Part shown: positions 49,546 to 57,276 of the stretch, piece after piece
Position numbering within the stretch: the stretch's first letter is position 1
Layout of the letters: the number at the start of each line of letters is the position of its first letter
Assembly (NCBI RefSeq): GCF_001536285.1
Contig: NZ_FAOZ01000032.1
Span: 1-64,000, forward strand
Direction: 5' to 3'
From: Parafrankia irregularis
GTDB lineage: Bacteria; Actinomycetota; Actinomycetes; Frankiales; Frankiaceae
DNA: 64,000 nucleotides
Notes under the pieces: generated by a model
Told to the model about the DNA's origin: nothing
The model's input: only the letters and a program-made list of their open reading frames with translations
Databases searched by the model: none
Translations under genes and position numbers: made by a program

Positions 49546-50064
49546 TCAGTACGACGCGGGCAGGACGGTGAGAATCGGCGGTGCGTCGAGGTCGTCGGGC
49601 GGGTCGAGGAAGGACAGCTCGGGGACCGGCAGCCCGACGGCATCTCCCAGACCCATGAGACCCGTGCCGATCAGAACCAGCCCCAGCCCGACGGCGAGCG
49701 GCGACGTGGCCGCGACGAGCAGCAGGTCGCGCCGGTCCGGGACCGCCGCGTGCGAAGGGTCGCCGGGCCGGTAGACCACCGTCACGAGGCTGCCGACGGC
49801 AAGCTCCCGGCCCACTGAACTACAGGCCTTCACCACCCGCCGCTCACCGGCGCCGGTCACGAAGCTCACCCACGGGGTGCAGGCGACGGAATCGGTATCC
49901 CGCTCGATATCGACTCCGACGACCAGCGCCTCCGCGACAAAACCCCGGCGGCGCAGCCGCCGCATCTCGAAGTAAAGGCGGAACGCCCTGGACGTCGCGA
50001 CGAGCACCGCAATCCCGAAAAGAATCGAGAGAACGCCCCCCGGCGGACTTCCAAAAAACTCCAT
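49546..50064 (-). CDS. DUF3592 family membrane protein
   Basis: 172 residues from ATG at 50064, with GGAAGGG 7 nt upstream. A first hydrophobic helix (GGVLSILFGIAVLVATSRAF), then RRRGFVAEALVVGVDIERDT and TPWVSFVTGAGERRVVKACS, a cytosolic or extracellular beta domain with GSLVTVVYRPGDPSHAAV, the DUF3592 hallmark, and a second helix (LLLVAATSPLAVGLGLVLIG). The function is unknown. It is convergent with the FadE gene. Confidence 0.8.
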   Translation of the reverse strand: MEFFGSPPGGVLSILFGIAVLVATSRAFRLYFEMRRLRRRGFVAEALVVGVDIERDTDSVACTPWVSFVTGAGERRVVKACSSVGRELAVGSLVTVVYRPGDPSHAAVPDRRDLLLVAATSPLAVGLGLVLIGTGLMGLGDAVGLPVPELSFLDPPDDLDAPPILTVLPASY

Positions 50065-50272
50065 ATTGAGCCCTTCCCATCTCACGGCGCATGGTCAGGG
50101 GCACCGGGGTCCCGAGCCGACGACGAAAAGGGCTCATTCCCGATGATGCTCCCGGTCCGGAGGCCGTAACCGGTGTCTGGGCGTCAGGTGTTGGGCAGTC
50201 GGCCGGGAGACAGCTGTCGGACGCCGCTCTTCGCACCCACCACGTGGCGGGCCCGATCCGGCGCGGCGGCGG

Positions 50273-51352
50273 TTACCAGGCGGGGAAGTCGCGCTTGCGG
50301 ATCAGGCAGTGCACGCCCTTCACGTCGTCGACCACCTGGCTCACCATGAAGTCGGCGGCGGCGGAAAGATAGCTGTAGGCGACCATCACCGGCACGTCCC
50401 GAACCTGGCTGAGCACCCGCAGCGCCTCCCGAACCGCCAGCCGCATTGCCTCGTCCAGGTCGGTGTGCAGGCCGACGGCGATCCAGTGCTCGGGCGTCTC
50501 ACCGAACGGCCCGCTCACCCCCGCGCCGAACGGTGCCGCCTCGTCACCGGTCAGCACGGTGAGGCGCACGGTGGTCCGCAGCGATGCCTCCAGGGCCGTC
50601 AGGGAGACCTCCCCGTGCCCCTGGGCGAAATGCGGATCCCCGGTGTAGAAGCCCGCGCCCGGGACCTGGACCGGCAGGTAAAGGGCTGTTCCGGTGACGA
50701 GGTCGCGAACATCGAGGTTGCCGCCGAACGGGCCGGGCGGAACCGTGTTGAGCGCCTTCTCCCCCACCGGGGTGACGCCGGTGAGGCCCATGAACGGCGC
50801 GATGGGGAAGGAGATCTGCCGCCCCGCGCCGTACCGCATCACCGCCCGGCCGGCCGCCACGTCCACATCGCAGAACTGGCTGTAGCGGTCGGTGAGGACG
50901 CCGTCGTCGTCGATGGGCAGCTCACCGGGCAGCGCGCCCCGGCCGTGCCGGCTGGAGACGAGCCCGTAGGGAACCCGCGGGATCAGCTGCAGGTACTCGA
51001 CCTTGAGGACGTCGCCGGGCCGTGCTCCCTCGATGTGAACCGGCCCGGTCACCACGTGCGGGCCGTCCAGACCGCGGTAGTGCTCGACCTCCCTGGCGAT
51101 GTCGATCGCGTCCTGGAGCACGGCGTCGCCGGCCACATCATGACCCGCCCAGAAGGCCTTCGGGTCCCGGCCCTGATCCTCCATCAGACCCTCATGGGAC
51201 ACGGTGTCGACGGTGATCGTGGCACCGGAGGCCATCTGCAGCACCGGCTCGGTCGCCGCGGTGGGCAGGCGGCCCCAGGTGACCGTCTTCGGCGACGAAG
51301 GCAGGTAGTGCTGCCCCGGCCACTCCCCGGTCCCACACTGCAGTACGGACAT
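50273..51352 (-). CDS. acetamidase/formamidase family protein
   Basis: 359 residues from ATG at 51352. FmdA_AmdA pattern: ATITVDTVSHEGLMEDQGRD, VVTGPVHIEGARPGDVLKVE, SFPIAPFMGLTGVTPVGEKA, NTVPPGPFGGNLDVRDLVTG, YTGDPHFAQGHGEVSLTALE and DFMVSQVVDDVKGVHCLIRK. Zn-type amide hydrolases of this family release ammonia from formamide or acetamide; a specificity cannot be read off. It stands alone on its strand beside the flavin reductase gene (115 nt). Confidence 0.9.
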   Translation of the reverse strand: MSVLQCGTGEWPGQHYLPSSPKTVTWGRLPTAATEPVLQMASGATITVDTVSHEGLMEDQGRDPKAFWAGHDVAGDAVLQDAIDIAREVEHYRGLDGPHVVTGPVHIEGARPGDVLKVEYLQLIPRVPYGLVSSRHGRGALPGELPIDDDGVLTDRYSQFCDVDVAAGRAVMRYGAGRQISFPIAPFMGLTGVTPVGEKALNTVPPGPFGGNLDVRDLVTGTALYLPVQVPGAGFYTGDPHFAQGHGEVSLTALEASLRTTVRLTVLTGDEAAPFGAGVSGPFGETPEHWIAVGLHTDLDEAMRLAVREALRVLSQVRDVPVMVAYSYLSAAADFMVSQVVDDVKGVHCLIRKRDFPAW

Positions 51353-51467
51353 GATGACGCGCTCCCTAGTAGCTCGTCCGGGCTCGGAGCACAGGCTTAC
51401 CGACCACGGTCGATCCACCCAATCCCACCAGGAAACCGCACGTCACGTCCCATATGAGCGCCCCGTC

Positions 51468-52259
51468 TCACACCTTGGAGGGCACGGCCCCGGCGCTCGA
51501 ACCACTCGGCCCGAAACGTTCGGTTCGGATCCGTTCGGATGCGTGGCCGATCTCGACCAGTGCGTCAGCGACCGCCTCGACGAAGCCGGTCGGGCCGCAC
51601 ACATAGCAGGTCGGCTCGAACTCCGGTGGCCAGCCGGCCGCCGCCAGATCCTCGACGCGCAGGCGGCGCGGCGGCGACGTCCAGTGCTCGGGGACAGCCC
51701 TGGTGTAGGCGATGGTCACGTCCAGCCCGGGATCACGGCTCGCCCCCGCGCGCAACTCGGCAGCGTAGTAGAGATCGCTCGGTGTGCGGACGGAGCAGAC
51801 CAGGCGGAACGGGCTCCTGCTGCCGGCGGCGCGGCGCGCCCGCACCATGGCCATCAGCGGCACCAGGCCTGAGCCGCCCGCCACCAGCAGCACCGGCGCG
51901 GTGTCGGTGGGCCGCCAGACGAACCAGCCACCGATCGGCCCACGCAGCTCCACCGGGTCACCGATGGAGTAGGTCTCCGTCAGGTACGGGGAGACCTCGC
52001 CACCCGGTACCCGCTGCACCGTCAGCTCCAGGCGATCACCGTCAGCCGGTGCGGCCAGCGAGTAGCTGCGACGGGTGCTGTAGCCGTCGGCGGCGGTGAG
52101 GCGCAGATCCACCCGTTGGCCCGCGAGATGCCCCGGCCACCCGGGCACCTCCAGCACGAGGGTGCGGGCGGTGTCGGTCTCCGCCCGGACGGCCACGAGG
52201 CGGGCGACCCGCCAGGCGAGGCGCTCGCTCAGTCGCCCTGGTAGCGCTGCTCCAGCCAC
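51468..52259 (-). CDS. FAD-dependent oxidoreductase, ferredoxin reductase-like
   Basis: 263 residues from GTG at 52259, overlapping the molybdenum enzyme gene by 31 nt. FNR fold: FAD site RRSYSLAAPADGDRLELTVQ and GGEVSPYLTETYSIGD, NAD(P) site VLLVAGGSGLVPLMAMVRAR, and CYVCGPTGFVEAVADAL. It has no ferredoxin domain or membrane segment. With the upstream sulfite-oxidase-like enzyme it forms a two-gene electron-transfer unit, in which it probably passes electrons from NAD(P)H to the molybdopterin centre or the reverse. Confidence 0.88.
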   Translation of the reverse strand: MAGAALPGRLSERLAWRVARLVAVRAETDTARTLVLEVPGWPGHLAGQRVDLRLTAADGYSTRRSYSLAAPADGDRLELTVQRVPGGEVSPYLTETYSIGDPVELRGPIGGWFVWRPTDTAPVLLVAGGSGLVPLMAMVRARRAAGSRSPFRLVCSVRTPSDLYYAAELRAGASRDPGLDVTIAYTRAVPEHWTSPPRRLRVEDLAAAGWPPEFEPTCYVCGPTGFVEAVADALVEIGHASERIRTERFGPSGSSAGAVPSKV

Positions 52260-52828
52260 GGATCACCTCGATCATGGTATCCGGCGAGCTCCCAGAAGCC
52301 CTGCTCGTCCCGATCCAGCAGGCGGATGCCGCGCACCCACTTCGCCGATTTCCAGAAGTACAGGTGTGGCACGAGCAGTCGCGCCGGGCCGCCGTGCTCG
52401 GGTGCCAGCGGGGCGCCGTCGTAGCGGTGCACCACCCAGGCCTGCCCGTCGAGGAGATCGGCGAGCGGAAGGTTGGTGGTGTACCCACCGTACGAGTGCA
52501 CCAGCGCGTACTCCGCGGCCGTCTCCACGCCGCCGAGCAGAGTGTCGAGGCTGACGCCCTCCCAGGTGGTGCCGAGCTTCGTCCACTGGGTCACACAGTG
52601 GATGTCCACCGTCGGCGACTGGCTGGGCAGCCGCAGGAAGGCGGCCCAGTCCCAGCGGTGCTCGACGCCGGCCTCCGTCGTGATGGTGAACTCCCAGTGA
52701 GCCTGCTCGACCCGGGGGGTGGGCCCGGCGGACAGCACGGGAAAGTCCTCGGCAATGTACTGGCCGGGAGGCAGCACCGCCCCGGCGGAGCGAGGTCGGC
52801 CCTGAAAGCCCGGAGACACGATTCCCAC
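52229..52828 (-). CDS. molybdopterin-dependent sulfite-oxidase-like oxidoreductase
   Basis: 199 residues from GTG at 52828 (GIVSPGFQGRPRSAG), with AGGAG upstream; the longer frame to 52894 enters the tandem repeat and is rejected. SUOX/MsrP-type molybdopterin domain: EDFPVLSAGPTPRVEQAHWE, then the Mo-ligand Cys78 in VDIHCVTQWTKL, LVHSYGGYTTNLPLADLLDG and GPARLLVPHLYFWKSAKWVR. No signal peptide and no heme or dimerisation domain, so it is a cytosolic minimal form. The substrate is unknown (sulfite, methionine sulfoxide or others). Confidence 0.88.
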   Translation of the reverse strand: MGIVSPGFQGRPRSAGAVLPPGQYIAEDFPVLSAGPTPRVEQAHWEFTITTEAGVEHRWDWAAFLRLPSQSPTVDIHCVTQWTKLGTTWEGVSLDTLLGGVETAAEYALVHSYGGYTTNLPLADLLDGQAWVVHRYDGAPLAPEHGGPARLLVPHLYFWKSAKWVRGIRLLDRDEQGFWELAGYHDRGDPWLEQRYQGD

Positions 52829-52867
52829 CTCAGGACTCCTATCACGCAACCCGCACCCGAGCTCGGG

Positions 52868-52990
52868 CCACTGTGGCGTTGTCACGCGGGCCACCGCGAC
52901 ACTCAGACCACTGTGCCGCTCAGGCCACTGTGCTGTTCAACCCACTGTGCCGTTCAGGCCACTGTGCCGCTCAGCCACTGTGACGTTGTC
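52868..52990. repeat. degenerate tandem repeat, ccactgtg units
   Basis: Seven copies of ccactgtg or ccaccgcg followed by about 8-15 variable bases (gccgytcagg type), period mostly 17 bp. It lies 40 nt upstream of the molybdenum-enzyme start. Confidence 0.75.
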
Positions 52991-53209
52991 GCCAGCCTTG
53001 CCGGCCCTCTGATGAGGTTGGCGCCCTCTGATCCGACCGGGCCGCGGCGCGGGGCGTGTCGGCTGCCGGTCACCGCTCGCGAGCCGGTTACTGATCGGGA
53101 TGAGACCCGTCGCGTCGCCCGGGGTCGGGGGGTCCCCGGGCGACGTCTCGATCTTTTCATCACCGAGGGCGCATCGGCAATGACGGACAGGTGCGATCCC
53201 ACTACCTTA

Positions 53210-53235
53210 GGACGTTAGTCCCAGGACGAAGGTCC
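53210..53235. promoter_or_regulatory. two adjacent GGACn4GTCC boxes, possible regulator site
   Basis: ggacgttagtcc (53210-53221) and ggacgaaggtcc (53224-53235), the first matching the core of the DosR/DevR box (gggactwwagtccc), the second more weakly. Centre spacing is 14 nt. The nearest downstream start is 380 nt away, so the assignment is speculative. Confidence 0.3.
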
Positions 53236-53304
53236 CCGGTCGACCTTCTGTAGGTCCTACGAAGGCCGCCGTTTGATTCTGATAGTCGATACGCGACGCA
53301 GAAA

Positions 53305-54585
53305 TCAGCTCCTGAGCGTCCCACAGCGCGGCGCCGGCCGCAGCACCTCGAACCGAGTGCCGTCCGAACTCACCCGCATGAAGGTGTAGCAGCGCCCGAG
53401 CTCGCCAAACGACGTGGCGAAATCGATCGGTTCGGGCAGCAGGCCATCCGCGGAATAGTCACGCACAGCACGCAGACCCTCGACGAAGCGCTGCCGGGTC
53501 GGGCACGGGCCAGCCGCTGAGAGACCACGGAGAAACATGTCGGCCGTGATCCACCCGGACAGCGCCGCCTGCTGGTTCGCCGTCGGCAGGTAAGGCGCGT
53601 AGCGGGCCATCGCCTCGAGGAAAGCCCGATGACCGGGCAGCTCCAGCTCGAACGGCTGGTAATCCACGAAGAGATTGACCCCGGCCAGGATCGTCCCGAA
53701 GAGCTTGAGCATGCTCTGGTCGTAGCCGGACGGCGTGAGGATCACCCGCAGCTTCGCCCCGGCGGCGTGGGCTCCCAGCACGACCTGGCCGAACGCCGCG
53801 CCGGTCACCGCGCCCACCAGGGTGTCGGCCCCGCTGTCGCGCACCTGGTCCCCGATCGCGCGAAGGTTGATGGGGCCGGTCGCGTCGACGGTGCCGACGA
53901 CCCGCACGCCCGCGATCTCCAGACTCGCTCTCAGCTCCTCGGCGAACTCGCCGGACGCGGCGGAAAGGCTCGTCACCACGATCAGCGCCGTCCGGCCGCC
54001 CTGCTCCGCGACGAAGTCCCCCCAGGTGGAGACGGAGCTACCGTCCGCGATCATGTTCGAATAGCTGAACATGTTGTCGTAGACGGTCCAGGCCGGGTCG
54101 AGCGAGGTCCCCGTGACCGGGACACCCTTGCTGTGCAGGTACTCGGCGGAGCCCGCGGAAGCCGTGGTCGACTCCATGATCCCGAAGACCTGACGCTGCT
54201 CGACGAGCGTCCGGGCGGCCGCGCGGTTCGTGGCAGGCTGTGAACCGTCGTCCTGGCGCAGGTAGGTGACACGGCGCCCATGGACACCGCCGGCGCTGTT
54301 CGCCACGCCGAGACGGGCCTCCACGCCGGCCCGGAACGGAGCGAACAGCGAGGCCGCGTTGCCGGAGTCGGGATACAGCAGCCCCACCCGCACCTCGTCC
54401 GCGGTCACGCCCGGGGTGCCCGGGCAGGCGGCTCCCGTGCCACTCGGCGACGGAGGCTGCGCGCTGCTCGCGCCGAGAACGCACGATGCGGCGGAGCCGC
54501 CCAGGACCGCGGCGAGCAGCGCGGCCAGCACCGCCCGCGCCCCGCGGCCGCGCGCTCGCAGCACCCGGCCGCGGACTCGCGGCAT
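53305..54585 (-). CDS. orphan ABC transporter substrate-binding lipoprotein
   Basis: About 426 residues from ATG at 54585 (MPRVRGRVLRARGRG); open frame to 54708 is Arg/Pro-rich. Signal ARAVLAALLAAVLGGSAASC ends in a lipobox-like AASC. The mature part is Peripla_BP_6: VRVGLLYPDSGNAASLFAPF, VANSAGGVHGRRVTYLRQDD, FGIMESTTASAGSAEYLHSK, TALIVVTSLSAASGEFAEEL, GADTLVGAVTGAAFGQVVLG and YLPTANQQAALSGW. No permease or ATPase is adjacent, so it must work with a distant transporter, perhaps the Liv-type genes at 16.7-21.7 kb. Ligand unknown. Confidence 0.82.
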   Translation of the reverse strand: MPRVRGRVLRARGRGARAVLAALLAAVLGGSAASCVLGASSAQPPSPSGTGAACPGTPGVTADEVRVGLLYPDSGNAASLFAPFRAGVEARLGVANSAGGVHGRRVTYLRQDDGSQPATNRAAARTLVEQRQVFGIMESTTASAGSAEYLHSKGVPVTGTSLDPAWTVYDNMFSYSNMIADGSSVSTWGDFVAEQGGRTALIVVTSLSAASGEFAEELRASLEIAGVRVVGTVDATGPINLRAIGDQVRDSGADTLVGAVTGAAFGQVVLGAHAAGAKLRVILTPSGYDQSMLKLFGTILAGVNLFVDYQPFELELPGHRAFLEAMARYAPYLPTANQQAALSGWITADMFLRGLSAAGPCPTRQRFVEGLRAVRDYSADGLLPEPIDFATSFGELGRCYTFMRVSSDGTRFEVLRPAPRCGTLRS

Positions 54586-54758
54586 CCGGTCACGCGCTCG
54601 CGGCGGCGGACCGCATGGTCCGGACCCGGCCGTCACAGCGGCCGAGACTTCGGCACGGTTCGTCCCAGGTCTGGTACGCACAGCACCACAGTGACCCACC
54701 AACGTCACCGCCTTGCGCCAATCCGTGTTATCTGTGAACTTCCACTATCAGGCCATAT

Positions 54759-54935
54759 ATGACGCAACCCTTCGGCAAGGCTCCGCGTGGGATGTGTCCG
54801 CTCGTAGTCGCCGTCGCGCTACCGCCGATTTCTGTCGCACCCGCGGGGGACGATCTCCGAGAGCTGATCGACTGGATCTCCCAAGGAGTGATCATGTCGT
54901 TTGCGGCAGTCCGCGCCGTCGGCCACGGCAGGTAG
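54759..54935 (+). CDS. possible small protein upstream of the ABC exporter
   Basis: 58 codons from ATG at 54759 to TAG at 54933, the stop overlapping the ribosome binding site of the exporter (ggtaggaggg). Product MTQPFGKAPRGMCPLVVAVA then LPPISVAPAGDDLRELIDWI and a short tail. It has a plausible layout for a leader peptide coupled to the exporter gene; there is no strong ribosome binding site of its own. Not recognised. Confidence 0.35.
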   Translation: MTQPFGKAPRGMCPLVVAVALPPISVAPAGDDLRELIDWISQGVIMSFAAVRAVGHGR

Positions 54936-54948
54936 GAGGGCAGCGGCG

Positions 54949-57276
54949 ATGAACAGCCGAACCTCACCGGCGCCCACCGGTGGTCGCGGCGAGGAATCCC
55001 GCGGCGTGCCCCTGGCACCACGTCTGATGGCACTGTTGTTGGCCCGCCTCACCGCCAGTCACAGCGCCCGGCGCGGAGTCCGCTTCTTCGACGACCAGGG
55101 CGGCCGGCTGCTCGCCATCGTCGGGCTCGACCTGGTCGGTGCGTTGTCGATGGCCGTCGCGCCCTTCGTCCTGCGCACCGTCGTCGACGACGGCCTGCTG
55201 GAGGACGGCTCCGCGCAGGGCAGGTCGGCACTCGTCGGGCAGGTCGCGTTGCTGCTGCTTGCCTTTCTCCTCCAGGCCGCCCTGGGCGCGGCCTCGACCC
55301 TGGTCGGCGCGGGCGTGGGCGAGCGGGTCTCGATGCGGGCCACCGTCGCTGTTCATGACCACCTGCTCCGTCTCCCGTTCTCCTTCTTTCCGGGCCAACG
55401 GCACGGTGACGTGCTCACCCTCTTCGGGGCCGACATCGCGGAGGTACGCAGCGCGGTGTCGCTGTCGGTTCCGCGTGCGATCAGCGCGGCGGTGACCGCG
55501 GTGGTCGGGCTGGTCAGCATCGCGGTGCTCGAATGGCGCCTCGCTGTGGTCGCCGTGTGTCTTTCGCCGTTGGTCTTCGGGCTGATGACGCTCGGCCGGC
55601 GGCGAGGTCGCGAACTCACCCGAGAGCACATCAAGCTGCGGTCAGCGCATTTCGCGGTGATCACCGACACGACGGGGGTGTCGGGGGCACTGCACGTGCG
55701 GCTGTTCGGCCGGAGCCTGTACGAGTCCGACCGCCTTGCCGGCATCGCCGCGCAGACCAGCCAGGTCGCCCTGGAGCGGATCAGGGTGTCCGCCAAGGCA
55801 CAGCTCATGTCCTCCGGCGGTGCGGCCTCGGCCATCGTCGCGGTCATGAGCGTCGGGATCTGGCTCGTCAGCACCGACCGCACGACCGTCGGCACCCTGG
55901 TCGCCTTCGCGAGCGCGCTGTTGTTCGCCTACCGCCCGGTCACCGGTCTGGCCGAGAGCCGTGCCGATCTCATCGAGGCCGGCGTGGCGTTCGACCGGAT
56001 CTTCGGCCTGCTCGATCTGCGACCTGACCTGCGGAATCTGCCGACCACCACTACCACCGGCGGCAGCCCGGTCGTCCCTGCCCGTTCCAGGCCGCGCGCC
56101 GACCCGGCGGCCCCGGGCAGGCGGGCCGTCGGCCCTCCAGCGGCCGGTTCGGGTTCGGGTGCGGCTGTGGGTGGCCCCGTGGTTCCGGCCCCGCGAGCCA
56201 CGACCACGCCGCGGGTGCGAACGCCGCTCGGCGAGCAGCGGGCCGTACCAGGCCGATCACCCGTGCCGGGTCCAGGCGCGATGCCGGGTCCAGGCGCGAT
56301 GGCGGATCCAGTCGCGATGCCGGGTGCGGGAGGCCGGAGCCCGGCACCACGCGATTCCGATCCCGCCGGCCCGGCCATGCAGGCACCGGAGATCACCGTC
56401 GACGGGGTGTGGTTCCGCTATCTCGGTGGCCGTCAGAACGCCTGGTCCGCGGCGGGGCGAGACGTGCGGCGTCGGTGGTGGTACGTCGAGGATGAGGACG
56501 AGGCGGATGCCGAGACAGCGGAGCCGGCCGGCGACGAGGTCCGGTGGGCGCTTCGTGATCTGCACCTGACCGCTCGCGCGGGTGAGAAGACGGCGGTTGT
56601 CGGAGCGAGCGGTGCCGGCAAGACAACCCTCGGCTACCTGCTGTCCGGAGTGCATCTGCCCGACCGGGGGCGATTGCTGCGCGACGGTGCCGACTTCGCG
56701 GAACTCAGCTGGGGCGAGCTCCGCGCGACCATCGGCGTCGTTCCCCAGGATCCGTATCTGTTCAACGACACCATCGCCGCGAACGTCCGCTACGGGCAGC
56801 TGGGCGCGAGCGACGAGGAGATCACCGCGGCCGTCACCGACGCAGGCCTCGGTCCGCTGCTGACCCGGCTGCCCAGGGGCATCGCCACGAAGGTCGGGGC
56901 TCGGGGCTACCAGCTCTCCGGCGGTGAACGCCAACGGCTGGCCCTCGCCCGTGTGCTCATAGCCGACCCACCCGTGCTCATCCTGGACGAGGCGACCTCG
57001 CAGCTCGACGCGGCGACCGAGCACACCGTCCAGGAGGCACTGGGCCGGCTGGGGGCCGGGCGCACCCGCATCGTGATCGCACATCGCCTGTCCACCATCG
57101 TCGACGCCGACCGCATCTACGTCATGGGCGACGGCTCGGTGGTCGAGCAGGGCCGCCATGTCGATCTCGTTCAGGCTGGCGGTGCCTACGCGCGCCTGTA
57201 CAACCGTCAGATCCGCGGAGATGCGGACGCGGCCGCCGACGATGTCACCAGAGCAGATGAAGCTGGCGTCCCGTGA
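54949..57276 (+). CDS. ABC transporter, fused permease and ATPase (exporter type)
   Basis: 775 residues from ATG at 54949, with AGGAGGG 8 nt upstream. Residues about 50-355 form a six-helix exporter membrane domain (LAIVGLDLVGALSMAVAPFV, LLLLAFLLQAALGAASTLVG, FVITDTTGVSG-like region, IVAVMSVGIWLVSTDR). About 364-478 is a Pro/Gly/Ala/Arg-rich linker with PGPGAM repeats, much longer than usual. The ATPase has Walker A VGASGAGKTTLGYLLSG (552-559 core), Q-loop VVPQDPYLF, signature YQLSGGERQRLALARVL, Walker B VLILDEATSQLD and H-loop IVIAHRLSTIV. A second insert (WSAAGRDVRRRWWYVEDEDE) lies after the first strand. Probably works as a homodimer; substrate unknown. Overlaps the convergent HelR gene by 32 nt. 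Confidence 0.9.
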   Translation: MNSRTSPAPTGGRGEESRGVPLAPRLMALLLARLTASHSARRGVRFFDDQGGRLLAIVGLDLVGALSMAVAPFVLRTVVDDGLLEDGSAQGRSALVGQVALLLLAFLLQAALGAASTLVGAGVGERVSMRATVAVHDHLLRLPFSFFPGQRHGDVLTLFGADIAEVRSAVSLSVPRAISAAVTAVVGLVSIAVLEWRLAVVAVCLSPLVFGLMTLGRRRGRELTREHIKLRSAHFAVITDTTGVSGALHVRLFGRSLYESDRLAGIAAQTSQVALERIRVSAKAQLMSSGGAASAIVAVMSVGIWLVSTDRTTVGTLVAFASALLFAYRPVTGLAESRADLIEAGVAFDRIFGLLDLRPDLRNLPTTTTTGGSPVVPARSRPRADPAAPGRRAVGPPAAGSGSGAAVGGPVVPAPRATTTPRVRTPLGEQRAVPGRSPVPGPGAMPGPGAMADPVAMPGAGGRSPAPRDSDPAGPAMQAPEITVDGVWFRYLGGRQNAWSAAGRDVRRRWWYVEDEDEADAETAEPAGDEVRWALRDLHLTARAGEKTAVVGASGAGKTTLGYLLSGVHLPDRGRLLRDGADFAELSWGELRATIGVVPQDPYLFNDTIAANVRYGQLGASDEEITAAVTDAGLGPLLTRLPRGIATKVGARGYQLSGGERQRLALARVLIADPPVLILDEATSQLDAATEHTVQEALGRLGAGRTRIVIAHRLSTIVDADRIYVMGDGSVVEQGRHVDLVQAGGAYARLYNRQIRGDADAAADDVTRADEAGVP

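Larger units (their letters stand above)
52829..53304. other. intergenic region with tandem repeats and palindromic boxes
   Basis: Contains about seven units of a 16-23 bp repeat beginning ccactgtg (52868-52990) and two GGACn4GTCC boxes (53210-53221 and 53224-53235), followed by hairpin arms gaaggtc/gaccttc (53228-53234 and 53242-53248). It is downstream of the ABC binding-protein gene and upstream of the molybdenum-enzyme gene. No gene is supported. Confidence 0.6.
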
